Shown in pieces: positions 19,072 through 27,623 of a DNA stretch of 64,000 bases. Made by a program: the position numbers and the translations under genes. The stretch is taken from NCBI GenBank assembly GCA_019454145.1, contig CP075366.1:1405564-1469563 (forward strand), written 5' to 3'. Origin of the DNA: Fimbriimonadaceae bacterium (lineage in GTDB: Bacteria > Armatimonadota > Fimbriimonadia > Fimbriimonadales > Fimbriimonadaceae). The notes beneath the pieces are model-generated. The model did not search any database. It was given only the letters and a program-made list of their open reading frames with translations, and had not been told where the DNA came from. Each line of letters begins with the position of its first letter. Position 1 is the stretch's first letter.

Positions 19072-19586
19072 TCGCCAACTGAAATCACACTGGTGAGGGA
19101 GAAGGATTTTACAAAGTCCTCTCCCTCACTTTGCAAGCGGGTTGGCAACGACCCTAAAACGTGATATAACCTGCCGTTGGCGACCACCATCAAATGAACC
19201 GCGACCGGAGCATTGGTTGGCTGCACAATAAATCTTCTTGCCGGGGCACCGTTCACTAACAACTTGGTTTCACCTTCTGCCTTCGTGCCGCGTTGAGCGT
19301 TCAAAGCACCATCTCTTGCTAAATCTAAAATATCTTGAACAGGGCGATTTCGTAAAGTCTCGCGCGGGAGAGGAGTTACCGATATTTGAAAAACTGATTG
19401 CCCTTGAGAGCAACGGTAGGTGCGGCTCGCCGCTTCCCCTCCTTCAAATTTCACCTTATCTTCGCGGCGAGTTACGTCACCCGGGAAAATGACGGAAAAA
19501 CCATCCTCAGTTGATTGGTAACGATCAGTCACGGCAGATACGCACACCGCCAATCCAAGTGCCAAAAGAGTAAGCTGATTTTTCAT
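19068..19586 (-). CDS. Exported protein of unknown function
   Basis: A 172-residue protein with a signal peptide (NQLTLLALGLAVCVSAV). The rest recalls the PsbP/DcrB-like fold seen in small exported proteins: RYQSTEDGFSVIFPGDVTR at the start, then VFQISVTPLP, and VHLMVVANGRLYHVLGSLP near the end. It is coupled to the upstream lipoprotein gene by an ATGA overlap. No catalytic motif is seen. Confidence 0.7.
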   Translation of the reverse strand: MKNQLTLLALGLAVCVSAVTDRYQSTEDGFSVIFPGDVTRREDKVKFEGGEAASRTYRCSQGQSVFQISVTPLPRETLRNRPVQDILDLARDGALNAQRGTKAEGETKLLVNGAPARRFIVQPTNAPVAVHLMVVANGRLYHVLGSLPTRLQSEGEDFVKSFSLTSVISVGD

Positions 19587-20065
19587 TCTGCAGTTTTGTT
19601 TTCACCCTCGTCAGGCAGAACCCTGAGTGTATAACCCCCGCGATGATCACCATCGGTTGGGACGAACATCCAATCCCGGAGTTCACGGATTGGTTTGGTC
19701 ACGCGCTTACCTCGTTTCAAGTCTGGGAAGAACCGTGGATCAGATTCTATAACGCCAGTGATTTGGTCGTCTTCCAATTTTTCAAAAGTGATAAAAAGGT
19801 CTTCGCCGACCCGCCTTTCAGAATCAAAAAAAGTCATGCGAACGATGTAATCGCCTTCTCCCCACGCTGAATTTTCAAATGCTTTGACGAATTCAGGGAA
19901 AGTCCGCCTTGCTTCTGCGACAGCCTCGTCCATTGTACGAAACTCAGAATCGTATCCAACTGAGGATGTAGATGGCTGACTTGGTTGCTCCTTCGGTTTT
20001 GCTTCTGTTGAACAACCGATCAAAACAGTACAAATCAATATTCCGACTACAAAAAGCTTTTTCAT
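19583..20065 (-). CDS. DUF2314-domain lipoprotein
   Basis: About 160 residues. The N-terminus MKKLFVVGILICTVLIGC is a lipoprotein signal with its lipobox cysteine, followed by a Lys/Pro/Ser linker. The DUF2314-type domain covers AVAEARRTFPEFVKAFENS, VRMTFFDSERRVGEDLFITFEKLEDDQITGVIES and the end DWMFVPTDGDHRGGYTLRVL; relatives occur in bacterial proteins of unknown role. A GTG four codons upstream is an alternative start. It forms a two-gene unit with the exported protein downstream. Confidence 0.78.
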   Translation of the reverse strand: MKKLFVVGILICTVLIGCSTEAKPKEQPSQPSTSSVGYDSEFRTMDEAVAEARRTFPEFVKAFENSAWGEGDYIVRMTFFDSERRVGEDLFITFEKLEDDQITGVIESDPRFFPDLKRGKRVTKPIRELRDWMFVPTDGDHRGGYTLRVLPDEGENKTAE

Positions 20066-20114
20066 CGAATGAATCACCTAGCAGAGGGTAGAAACCCATC
20101 AACTGGAGAATTCC

Positions 20115-20199
20115 TGGTGCCCGGGGCGGGACTCGAACCCGCACGTCCTAAGGACAACGGATTTTAAGTCCGCTGCGTCTACCATTCCGCCACCCGGGC
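20115..20199 (-). tRNA. tRNA-Leu (anticodon TAA)
   Basis: An 85-nt class II tRNA with encoded CCA. The acceptor stem is GCCCGGG / CCCGGGC with discriminator A. The anticodon arm is GCGGA-CTTAAAA-TCCGT with TAA at positions 34-36, followed by a long variable arm (TTGTCCTTAGGAC) and a T-loop GTTCGAGTC. The D-arm GGTAGACGC also fits tRNA-Leu. Confidence 0.97.
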
Positions 20200-20212
20200 C
20201 AGGTTAGCGCTG

Positions 20213-20218
20213 ATTATA
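20213..20218 (-). promoter_or_regulatory. -10 box of the tRNA-Leu promoter
   Basis: A perfect TATAAT on the minus strand ends 14 bases before the tRNA 5' end. No convincing -35 hexamer is seen at 16-18 bases upstream. Confidence 0.5.
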
Positions 20219-20328
20219 CAAGGCAAAAGACCGTTCCGTTCTGCGGGTCCTTGCCAGCGGAACCCGGGTCCCGCCATAATAACCCTTCGGCTCGCCCTGC
20301 CCGCAGGATCGAACCAAAGAGGCTTTCC

Positions 20329-20502
20329 ATGGCAAAAAAGAAAGGCGAAAAGCGCGAAATCATCCGGCTAGTGTGCTCGGAAGATAATAAGCATTACGTT
20401 GTGACCACAAAAAACAAGCAAAACACTCCTGATAAGCTTGAATTGATGAAGTACAACAGCAACCTCCGCAAGGTCACCTTGCATAAGGAAAAAAAGTCGT
20501 AA
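20329..20502 (+). CDS. rpmG: 50S ribosomal protein L33, cysteine-poor form
   Basis: A 57-residue L33 with the signature YVVTTKNKQNTPDKLELMKYN and ending KVTLHKEKKS. It has a single cysteine (RLVCSED) instead of two CxxC pairs, so it is the zinc-independent (C-minus) form. The ATG at MAKKKGEKRE is chosen over an upstream in-frame start because it matches the family N-terminus and follows GAGG. L32 follows 18 bases downstream. Confidence 0.95.
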   Translation: MAKKKGEKREIIRLVCSEDNKHYVVTTKNKQNTPDKLELMKYNSNLRKVTLHKEKKS

Positions 20503-20520
20503 GGCTAGGATTTTAGGTAA

Positions 20521-20709
20521 ATGGCAAACCCAAAACGCAAACACTCACACGCTCGCGGAGCAAAGAGACGCACTCACTGGAAGACTTCTCTTCCTGAACT
20601 GAGCGAAACCAAGAACGTCGGCGGAGAACCGTTGCACGTTCGCCACTGCGCTTCACCAGACGGATACTACAAAGGTCGCCGTCTTCCTGGATACAAAGAC
20701 AAAGACTAA
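20521..20709 (+). CDS. rpmF: 50S ribosomal protein L32
   Basis: A 62-residue L32: MANPKRKHSHARGAKRRTHWK is the classic N-terminus, and GYYKGRRL marks the C-terminal region. The CPxCG-type zinc ribbon of many L32 proteins is missing; only one cysteine (RHCASPDG) remains. TAGG lies just upstream of the ATG. It is co-transcribed with rpmG and followed by a strong terminator. Confidence 0.96.
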   Translation: MANPKRKHSHARGAKRRTHWKTSLPELSETKNVGGEPLHVRHCASPDGYYKGRRLPGYKDKD

Positions 20710-20735
20710 GCGAATCCCCGCTAGCCAAAAAGCCA

Positions 20736-20769
20736 ACTCCCTGAATGGAATTCATTCAGGGAGTTTTTT
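20736..20769. terminator. Rho-independent terminator after rpmF
   Basis: A stem ACTCCCTGAAT / ATTCAGGGAGT with a short GAATTC-type loop is followed by TTTTTTA. The same stem lies at the 3' end of the convergent DUF4139-like gene and may terminate both transcripts. Confidence 0.9.
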
Positions 20770-22006
20770 ATTGAGACTTTTCAAAAAGCTCATATTCATA
20801 AGTAAAGGTCTTACTTGACTTACGCTTTACATTCAGTTTCCACTGAAATGCCGTTAGCTTGTTTGGATATGAGTTTTCATCAACCCCCGTAGCCATACTT
20901 ATTGCAGATGGAACTTTAATAAATCTCCCCGCAAATGCCTTCGTCACAAGCACATCTTGCCCTTTATCGTGTAAGTTCTCAATTGAAATTGCCGCCCTTA
21001 CAGTGACAAGGTCGTATTCTCTAACCTCTCCTTGTTTAGAAGCAAAAACCTTCCGTCTGCCTACCTCCTTCCAACTTTCATTAACACGAACAAAAGGCCC
21101 CGTCTCCAAGACAGCGGTATTGCTTTGCTGACTCGAAACTGTGTTACCGTCTAATTGGCCACAACTTCCGAATATACGATAATACAATTGATTTGGAGGC
21201 ACCTTTGACGAGACGCCACTAATAATCATCCGGCCGAAAGAAGTTTGACGAAACTGCCTCTCGCCGGAATCAGACATGTTGTAACTGATTGGCAAAATGA
21301 TGGTGCTCTCAAGTTGGTATGGATAGTAGCCGTTAGCCAGGATGCTTCTTAATTGATTGCCTTTGGCCAGTGAAAGGGATTTGATCTCCGAAAACACTTC
21401 TTCTTCAGAACGATCGGTTTCTTTGAACGATGTCAGTTCGTGAAAGGCATCTAATGAACTCTTGTAGATTACAGGCGTGCTGCAAGGATTGTATTCCAGA
21501 TCGTTCGTACCTAATGGAAGTTCCTTTGAAGCGGTTGACATTTTGGCTATTGAGATATTCACTCGCTCGTTTTGGTTTTCTGACGCACAAGACCAAACAG
21601 AGCCAGAACTAAGTCGAGCTGATACGGACTCTAAATTTTCCGAATTGTTGGCAATGATCAGGCTAGAACCGAAAGCAAGGCGACCCTGATCTAGTTTGAT
21701 GGAAGTACCGCTTGACCACCGAAGACCCTTTTGAATTGAATACAAAGAAATACTGGCATTAGGCACCGCATACAAAATACAAAAATCACCGTCCAGGCTT
21801 ATCTGCCGGACTTTTCCGTTAGACTCTTCAGAAATCCAAATTTCCTCAGTATCATCGCTTGGCGAAAAAACAACTACTCCTGAATCAGGAATATTGATAC
21901 TGCGTTTCAGTAAGGCTCCATCTTGGAAGATGGTGGCTTCAACAATTTGCGAGGGCGTTACTTCCTGTGAGATCCAGGCGAGTGCAAAAGCGGTCATCCC
22001 TAACAT
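20768..22006 (-). CDS. Exported protein, diverged DUF4139-like paralogue
   Basis: A 412-residue protein with a short signal-like N-terminus (MLGMTAFALAWISQE). It shares a plan with the next gene upstream: TPSQIVEATIFQDGALLKRSINIPDSG versus TPAKIIDATLFKNGYAVVIRQVTVPNSG, GLRWSSGTSI versus GMSWSPSYMI, and the common ending KRKSSKTFTYEYELFE. It lacks about 110 residues and is more AT-rich. Function is unknown; DUF4139 proteins form beta-rich extracytoplasmic assemblies in relatives. It is separated from its paralogue by a terminator. Confidence 0.7.
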   Translation of the reverse strand: MLGMTAFALAWISQEVTPSQIVEATIFQDGALLKRSINIPDSGVVVFSPSDDTEEIWISEESNGKVRQISLDGDFCILYAVPNASISLYSIQKGLRWSSGTSIKLDQGRLAFGSSLIIANNSENLESVSARLSSGSVWSCASENQNERVNISIAKMSTASKELPLGTNDLEYNPCSTPVIYKSSLDAFHELTSFKETDRSEEEVFSEIKSLSLAKGNQLRSILANGYYPYQLESTIILPISYNMSDSGERQFRQTSFGRMIISGVSSKVPPNQLYYRIFGSCGQLDGNTVSSQQSNTAVLETGPFVRVNESWKEVGRRKVFASKQGEVREYDLVTVRAAISIENLHDKGQDVLVTKAFAGRFIKVPSAISMATGVDENSYPNKLTAFQWKLNVKRKSSKTFTYEYELFEKSQ

Positions 22007-22053
22007 GTTCTAAACCCTTCTCCTCATTTTAGCTTGTGCCTCCATCAAATCAA

Positions 22054-22081
22054 TAAAAAAGACTCCGAGTTATTCGGAGCC
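22054..22081 (-). terminator. Terminator of the DUF4139 gene
   Basis: On the minus strand, GGCTCCGA-ATAAC-TCGGAGTC is followed by TTTTTTATT, between the two DUF4139-like genes. Confidence 0.85.
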
Positions 22082-22099
22082 TTTTCTTATTTCATCCCA

Positions 22100-23677
22100 C
22101 TACCGAGCCGCCGTATACACCTTGTACGTGTAAGTAAATGTCTTCTTTTCGCCACGTTTGAGCGTGGGGCGCCATTCCATCACGCTGGTGATGTTCACCT
22201 GATTCAGCCGGCGTGTGCTCTTGAACGTATTGGATGTTCCCGCCGCTTCAATGATCTCACCTTCAATTGATTTACGGATTCGCAAGTCCACGTCGGTTGC
22301 TTTCATATTGGTGAGTTCGATGGTTCCTCTCACCGTGACCAGATCGTAGGTTGGGTTGTTGTAGCGATCCTTGAGAACGCCCCGTTCGCGCTCGATTTCT
22401 TCTTCTCGCGCTTCGGCTGCAATATCCAAAGCTTTGGTGATTTTCACATTAGCCTTGGTGCCAGGGGTCGTGTACTTGAGTTCATCCTGACCAAGCATCT
22501 GACCATCCTTCACCGTGAGTGCCGGGCCAGTTGTCCAAGGCATTTTGGTTGCGTTATCAAATTCAAGCTCATGCCAAATATCAAGGTCAGTGCGCGCAAA
22601 GTCTTGACTTCCGTTGTTTGCCGAACTACCTGGCAGATCAAGTGTGTACAGGTGCTTGAATGCGCTTTCCGCTTGGAACAACACATAGTAGCCACGCTCG
22701 CCTTGCTTAAGCAGAACCTTTTCAATCGGCATGAAGAACAAATCTTCGCCGGAGAAGGATTCTCCGGTGCTGGGAACGAAGCTTGCAAAAGCATCATCAG
22801 CAGTTGATTCTCGCCGACCCATCACGGCTTGATTCTGCATAGGTGCCGCATTACCACCAGTTGCGCCGCCGAATGCACCCGACTTGTAAACCGCCATCAT
22901 CGCTGTCAACGGATCCCATTGACCAAGGTAAGAGATGTTAGGGAATCCGGTAACGAGTTTCGCCGTGATCGTTTCCATATCCCCCAGGTCGTTGATGATC
23001 GTGGCCTTGCCAACAATCTTCAGCTTCTTCTCATCAGAAATATCAATCATGTAGCTGGGGCTCCAGCTCATTCCGGCCTGCATCGCCATGATATTGACCT
23101 TGGAGCCGGGAGCTGCTTGAATTCGCAAGACTGGTGTTTCGGTTTTGATTTTCCGAACCTCAGTCCAGACCAAATCCTTGCTACCTTTAAAACTGGCAAT
23201 TGTTGTTAGCTGCACAAACATACTTTGCCCAGTTGCACTTTCCTCGATGACGACCAACTGGTTAGAAACACTCAATACCTTGCCCGTGACGGTTTGCCAT
23301 TTTTGCTGGTCGTACCAGCTGATATCCATCACTTTGCCTTTGTTCAAAGCAAGTGCTTCAGCCACAGAACCAACCGAAACCGTTTGTTCGGATTCTTCAA
23401 CCGACTTAGTGGCGACAACAGATTTGATCTGCCCGCCTTGATGCCCGTAAATCCAAAGTGTGCCAAGCACGGCGGTCGGAGGATCTTTGACGAGCACGGT
23501 TCCAGAATTCGGAACCGTGACTTGCCGGATTACGACCGCATAGCCGTTTTTAAACAGTGTTGCATCAATTATTTTCGCTGGCGTGAGTTCATCTGCCGCT
23601 GGTGCCAGTAATGCGCTGGCAATTAAAGTTGTCATCAACATGCGTAAAGCCCTTGGAGCTAAATTCTGCTCCTTCAT
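22100..23677 (-). CDS. DUF4139-domain exported protein
   Basis: A 525-residue protein with a signal peptide (MLMTTLIASALLAPAA after a short basic leader). The N-terminal beta domain starts ATLFKNGYAVVIRQVTVPNSG. The DUF4139 core is recognised by GMSWSPSYMIDIS, KLKIVGKATIINDLGDMETI and the end WRPTLKRGEKKTFTYTYKVY. A segment AREEEIERERGVLKDRYNN is highly charged. The role is unknown. Start choice is ambiguous between the first ATG and one 12 codons later that begins the hydrophobic signal. Confidence 0.8.
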   Translation of the reverse strand: MKEQNLAPRALRMLMTTLIASALLAPAADELTPAKIIDATLFKNGYAVVIRQVTVPNSGTVLVKDPPTAVLGTLWIYGHQGGQIKSVVATKSVEESEQTVSVGSVAEALALNKGKVMDISWYDQQKWQTVTGKVLSVSNQLVVIEESATGQSMFVQLTTIASFKGSKDLVWTEVRKIKTETPVLRIQAAPGSKVNIMAMQAGMSWSPSYMIDISDEKKLKIVGKATIINDLGDMETITAKLVTGFPNISYLGQWDPLTAMMAVYKSGAFGGATGGNAAPMQNQAVMGRRESTADDAFASFVPSTGESFSGEDLFFMPIEKVLLKQGERGYYVLFQAESAFKHLYTLDLPGSSANNGSQDFARTDLDIWHELEFDNATKMPWTTGPALTVKDGQMLGQDELKYTTPGTKANVKITKALDIAAEAREEEIERERGVLKDRYNNPTYDLVTVRGTIELTNMKATDVDLRIRKSIEGEIIEAAGTSNTFKSTRRLNQVNITSVMEWRPTLKRGEKKTFTYTYKVYTAAR

Positions 23678-23726
23678 TCAAGGACGTATGAAGTCAGCGA
23701 TTGCTACTTTCCAGTAGCCGTTGAAC

Positions 23727-24872
23727 CTAATGAACTTTGCGGCGGGAGCTAATTTCCGCAAGTGTTTCGCGCACGATTTTGCCAGCATGTTTGGCTTGTT
23801 CAACCGTGTTAGTTTTTCCAAATGTAAACCGCAAGCCTTCCTTTGATTCCTCTTCTGTGTATCCACAAGCGGCGAGGACATGGCTCGGTTCAAGGCTTCC
23901 GCTGCTGCAGGCGGCACCGCTGCTCGCGCTGATTCCTTCTCGGTCTAATCGGATGAGTGCTGTTTCTGCATCCACTCCGGGATACCTAACATGGCTATGC
24001 CCAGCCAGTCGCTCGGAATGCTTCACGCTTGCGACAAATTCGTCGCCTAATTCAGATTCAAATGCGTCTCGGCACTCTGCTACTTGTGATCGCCAATCCC
24101 CCCAACCCGCAACAATTTGTGCCGCCGCTCCGGCTCCAACTATTCCTGCGACGTTCTCTGTGCCGGCTCGGACTTCGCGCTCTTGCCCACCGCCAACGAT
24201 AAGCGGCGTTGGCTTGACTCCGCTCCGAGCATAAAGAAGTCCGACTCCTTTAGGGCCGTAGAACTTGTGGGCCGAAATTGTGAGCAAATCGGCTTCAAAG
24301 TCATCTACCCGCCAAGTATCAGGGAATGTCTGCACCGCATCTATGTGAAAGAACATCTTTTCCCGGCGGCACATTTTGCCGATTTCGTCAATCGGATTCA
24401 AAGTTCCGAGTTCGTTGTTCGCATGCATCACACTGACAAGAGCAGTACGAGGACGGATGTGATCATCCAGCCAATTCATATCCACCTTGGCTTCCCGATC
24501 AACTGGGGCAATTAGAACTTTGAATCCCAACCGCTCCAAAAATGGTTGTGTGTGGAGAACGCAGTGATGTTCGGCTGCGGCAAGAATCACCTCGTAACCG
24601 CCAAACTGGTCGCGCGCCGAAAGAGCTCCGCCGATCACGCCGAGATTTGCCGCTTCAGTTCCGCAGGAAGTAAAAACGATTTCTCCAAACAAACACCCGA
24701 GTAGTTCGCTGAGTATCTCGCGAGACTGATCTACCGCCGCCCTCGCACGACGGCCTTCAGAATGCAGGCTGCTGGGATTCCCAAATCCATCGGATAACCA
24801 AGGGAGCATCGCTTCCCTCACCTCGGGCAAAAGCGGAGTTGTTGCCGCGTGATCCAGATAAATTCGATCCAT
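23727..24872 (-). CDS. Cysteine desulfurase, NifS/IscS type
   Basis: A 381-residue PLP enzyme delivering sulfur for Fe-S clusters or tRNA thiolation. Hallmarks are IYLDHAATTPLLPEV, GNPSSLHSEGRRAR, FTSCGTEAANLG, the PLP lysine in ISAHKFYGPKG, and the active-site cysteine in GAACSSGSLEPSH. It lacks the C-terminal extension used by IscS to dock IscU. No iscU, thiI or mnmA is adjacent, so the acceptor is unknown. The CPBP protease gene lies four bases upstream, suggesting one transcript. This is the true desulfurase of the window; the protein at 1567-2805 is a different subfamily. Confidence 0.93.
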   Translation of the reverse strand: MDRIYLDHAATTPLLPEVREAMLPWLSDGFGNPSSLHSEGRRARAAVDQSREILSELLGCLFGEIVFTSCGTEAANLGVIGGALSARDQFGGYEVILAAAEHHCVLHTQPFLERLGFKVLIAPVDREAKVDMNWLDDHIRPRTALVSVMHANNELGTLNPIDEIGKMCRREKMFFHIDAVQTFPDTWRVDDFEADLLTISAHKFYGPKGVGLLYARSGVKPTPLIVGGGQEREVRAGTENVAGIVGAGAAAQIVAGWGDWRSQVAECRDAFESELGDEFVASVKHSERLAGHSHVRYPGVDAETALIRLDREGISASSGAACSSGSLEPSHVLAACGYTEEESKEGLRFTFGKTNTVEQAKHAGKIVRETLAEISSRRKVH

Positions 24873-24876
24873 GCTT

Positions 24877-26250
24877 CTATTTCATAACGAGCGTAAGCAT
24901 CACGATTGTGGCGTTGTGGCAAAAGTGCAGCACAACCGCCGGGATCAGTGAGCCAGTCTGCCGAGTGAGAATCGCCGCGCTGATCCCGACGATCGCCAAG
25001 GAAGGCCAAACGACTGGCCCCTGAGGGTGGATGATGGCAAACATGATCCCCGAGATAACAATCCCCCAAGCCGGACTCCGCATGATTTTCCCGAGTGCCG
25101 GGGCAAGCAAGCCGCGGAACGTTGGTTCTTCGATCAACGGGGCAAAAACCGCAATGACAAGGAATAAGCCAAGCATCATCCCTGGCCCGGAAGATTTAGC
25201 AATCATTTCCGTCGCTTCGTGCCCCGGAGTCGGCAAATATGCGCTGAACCGAGACATTCCCAAAAGCACAGTAATCGCAATAGGGAAATTAACTATGAAT
25301 CCGCCAATTCCCCACAACACTTTTTTGAACGGCTCCGAAGTATCTCCCCAGATCGCTTTCAGCGGAAGCTTCGGCCCGTTGATCGCCAGAGTCACAATGC
25401 TCGGAATCATGAGAGCAAGCAGGAACATATATCCGACCATTGTCCACACTGGGTCGAGGTTCAACGCCTGGCTCGCCGATGCCCCGATGATGGAAAGCAA
25501 AACAAACGTAAGCATGTAAAAGAACATTCGCATGGCGTGTCGGTCTGCCTGACCATTTGTAAGAATGTTTTGGAATCCGGCGGAAGGCAAAGAGCCTGTG
25601 TACTTCATGACCAGATAGATCACTCCGAGAATCAGCCCGCCCACAAACACTCCCATCAGATAGAGCATAAACACGGTAGCCAAAACGACATTTGATCCAA
25701 CCCCAGTCGCACTCAGAGGAATCTTTTTCTCGTTCGGATTTTTCGCCTTCCACTGAGCGACTTTGCCGACCAAATCGTTTCGTTTGATTTCGCTGGCATT
25801 TTTAAGCGAACCCTCAAACGCTTCTCCTAGCGAAACCAGCTTCGGATCATCACTCAAAATAAGTTTGTCTAAAGCCATGCCATCCAGTTCAACTCCCCGG
25901 ATGGTTTGGCTCGTGAGCAATAAAGCCGCCGCCTCAGACGACTTATCCATTTTCTCTTTAAGCTGATCTTCGGTGGTTTTCAGAGAGTCAAGCGAGGACT
26001 TGGTCGGCACGGGAGCACCCTGGCTCATTTTCGCCAGGTCGGACATCATCAGTTCCTGCTTAACCGTGGCTTTAATGGTGATTTCTTCTGTCGCTACGGA
26101 GACGACGGTTTCAGGTTCTTTGCTAAAGATTCCGACGAACTGCACAGAAGCGTAAAGTAAAAATATGATCAAAAAAGCAATCCAACCGCCAGGAAGGCGG
26201 CTTTCATTTGGAACAGTAGTTTGAAACACAGGAGGCGGATCGATTTCCAT
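24877..26250 (-). CDS. CPBP (Abi/CAAX) family intramembrane metalloprotease
   Basis: A 457-residue membrane protein. After an N-terminal helix comes an extracytoplasmic region of about 140 residues (VSVATEEITIKATVKQ to SATGVGSN), then about eight helices. The CPBP motifs are near the C-terminus: PLIEEPTFRG (EExxxR), FAIIHPQGP and VVLHFCHNAT. Such proteases process prenylated or small peptides or act in immunity and stress, but the substrate here is unknown. The long extracytoplasmic segment is larger than in most members. It is divergent from the Y-family polymerase. Confidence 0.88.
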   Translation of the reverse strand: MEIDPPPVFQTTVPNESRLPGGWIAFLIIFLLYASVQFVGIFSKEPETVVSVATEEITIKATVKQELMMSDLAKMSQGAPVPTKSSLDSLKTTEDQLKEKMDKSSEAAALLLTSQTIRGVELDGMALDKLILSDDPKLVSLGEAFEGSLKNASEIKRNDLVGKVAQWKAKNPNEKKIPLSATGVGSNVVLATVFMLYLMGVFVGGLILGVIYLVMKYTGSLPSAGFQNILTNGQADRHAMRMFFYMLTFVLLSIIGASASQALNLDPVWTMVGYMFLLALMIPSIVTLAINGPKLPLKAIWGDTSEPFKKVLWGIGGFIVNFPIAITVLLGMSRFSAYLPTPGHEATEMIAKSSGPGMMLGLFLVIAVFAPLIEEPTFRGLLAPALGKIMRSPAWGIVISGIMFAIIHPQGPVVWPSLAIVGISAAILTRQTGSLIPAVVLHFCHNATIVMLTLVMK

Positions 26251-26325
26251 AAATCTCTACACACTTTACGCTTTGAAGACCCAAAAAGATGGTCAGGCCC
26301 ACTTTAGAATCCAGATTATTTCGCG

Positions 26326-26342
26326 TATACTAGAAAATAGTA
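26326..26342 (+). promoter_or_regulatory. -10 box with overlapping palindrome at the Y-family polymerase gene
   Basis: TATACT (26326-26331) is a good -10 box only 14 bases before the ATG, so the leader is very short or absent. It is overlapped by TACTA-GAAAA-TAGTA, and a further TACTA half-site lies inside the start of the gene. The position over the transcription start is right for a repressor such as LexA. Similar half-sites occur at recN with a different spacing. Confidence 0.45.
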
Positions 26343-26345
26343 GAC

Positions 26346-27620
26346 ATGATACTACCATTACGCAAAGAGAACTGCCTACGATGGATGTTTTTGGATTTCA
26401 ATTCGTACTTTGCGAGTATTGAGCAGATCATTGATCCAAGTTTGCTTGGCAAGCCCATCGCCGTGTGCCCAACTCAAGGAGACAGTGGCACCGTAATCGC
26501 TGCCAGCTACGAAGCCAAGAAGTTTGGAGTCTACACTGGCACCAAAGCCGGGGATGCCAAGCGGATGTGCCCCGGAATCATCCTGATTCCTGCAACACAT
26601 TCGGCGTATCAGCACTTCCACGAAAATATCTTGAAAGCGGTTGAACAGGTTCTGCCAGTTGACAAAGTTTGCAGTGTTGATGAGATGCGATTCCGACTAT
26701 TGGGCGAAGAACGTGAGCCGGAAAATGCCAAACGAATCGCCTTGCAAATGAAGCAAGCGATTTACGATAACATCGCTCCTTCGTTAGGCAGCAGTGTGGG
26801 AGTTGCGCCGAACGCCTATCTTGCCAAACTCGCCACTGACTTGCAAAAGCCGAACGGGCTCGTGTTTATTGAGCCGCATGAACTTCCTGACCGACTCAAG
26901 GGGCTTAGCCTGATGACATTCTGCGGAATCAACCGCCGCATGAAAGCGCGGCTCAACGCGCAGGGGATTTTCACAAGCGATGACTTAGTCGCCGCATCCC
27001 CTGAAGAACTCAAAAAGGCGTTTGGCAGTGTGCTCGGCGAACGGTGGTGGTACATCATTCGCGGCTACGATATTCTCACCGACTTTGATTCGGGTAAGTC
27101 ACTCGGGCATTCCCATGTGCTTGCGCCAGAACTCCGCAACGATGCCGACTGTCGCGCGGTTCTCCTGCGATTAGCTCATAAAGCCTGCGCCAGGTTGCGT
27201 GCCGAAGATTTCTGGGCAAGCTATTTCACGATCTATGTCCGGGGCAGGATCAGCTGGAGCACCGGGGCACGCATTGCTCCTTCACAAGATGCCATTTCGA
27301 TTTCCAAAACCATTGACCGCTTGTGGGCCGAACGAGAATTCAGCCAACCCACCCAGGTAGGAATCACGTTTTATGATCTTAAAAAGAGTCTTTACACTAC
27401 TGCCTCGTTATTTGAAAACACCAAGGACTTCGCGAAGCTTGGACATACGGTTGATCGGGTTAACAATAAATTCGGCAAAAACTCTGTTTACCTAGCGGCT
27501 ATCCACAAAGCGCGAAATCATGCAGGTGAAAAGCTGGCATTTGCCAAAACGACTTTGTTCAGCGAAGGGAAAGACGACCATGCTTGGCCGGACACCTTTC
27601 GGGGTGGAGCCGCAAAGTAA
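26346..27620 (+). CDS. Y-family DNA polymerase (Pol IV/DinB-like)
   Basis: Translesion polymerase of 424 residues. The palm metal-binding motif is FLDFNSYFASIEQ near the start, and the second acidic pair is in CSVDEMRF (usually SIDEA). Fingers and helix-hairpin-helix follow: GSSVGVAPNAYLAKLATDLQKPNG, then LMTFCGINRRMKARLNAQGIFT. The little finger domain covers roughly residues 245-370. No beta-clamp-binding QL-type tail is obvious. An ATG gives only a short leader before the conserved core. It stands alone and is probably damage-induced. Confidence 0.93.
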   Translation: MILPLRKENCLRWMFLDFNSYFASIEQIIDPSLLGKPIAVCPTQGDSGTVIAASYEAKKFGVYTGTKAGDAKRMCPGIILIPATHSAYQHFHENILKAVEQVLPVDKVCSVDEMRFRLLGEEREPENAKRIALQMKQAIYDNIAPSLGSSVGVAPNAYLAKLATDLQKPNGLVFIEPHELPDRLKGLSLMTFCGINRRMKARLNAQGIFTSDDLVAASPEELKKAFGSVLGERWWYIIRGYDILTDFDSGKSLGHSHVLAPELRNDADCRAVLLRLAHKACARLRAEDFWASYFTIYVRGRISWSTGARIAPSQDAISISKTIDRLWAEREFSQPTQVGITFYDLKKSLYTTASLFENTKDFAKLGHTVDRVNNKFGKNSVYLAAIHKARNHAGEKLAFAKTTLFSEGKDDHAWPDTFRGGAAK

Positions 27621-27623
27621 TGG

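Noticed and set aside
20220-20328. Ribosomal-protein leader or riboswitch before rpmG
   Set aside because: Only a short GTTCCG/CGGAAC pairing is seen, with no known leader motif or terminator-antiterminator pair.
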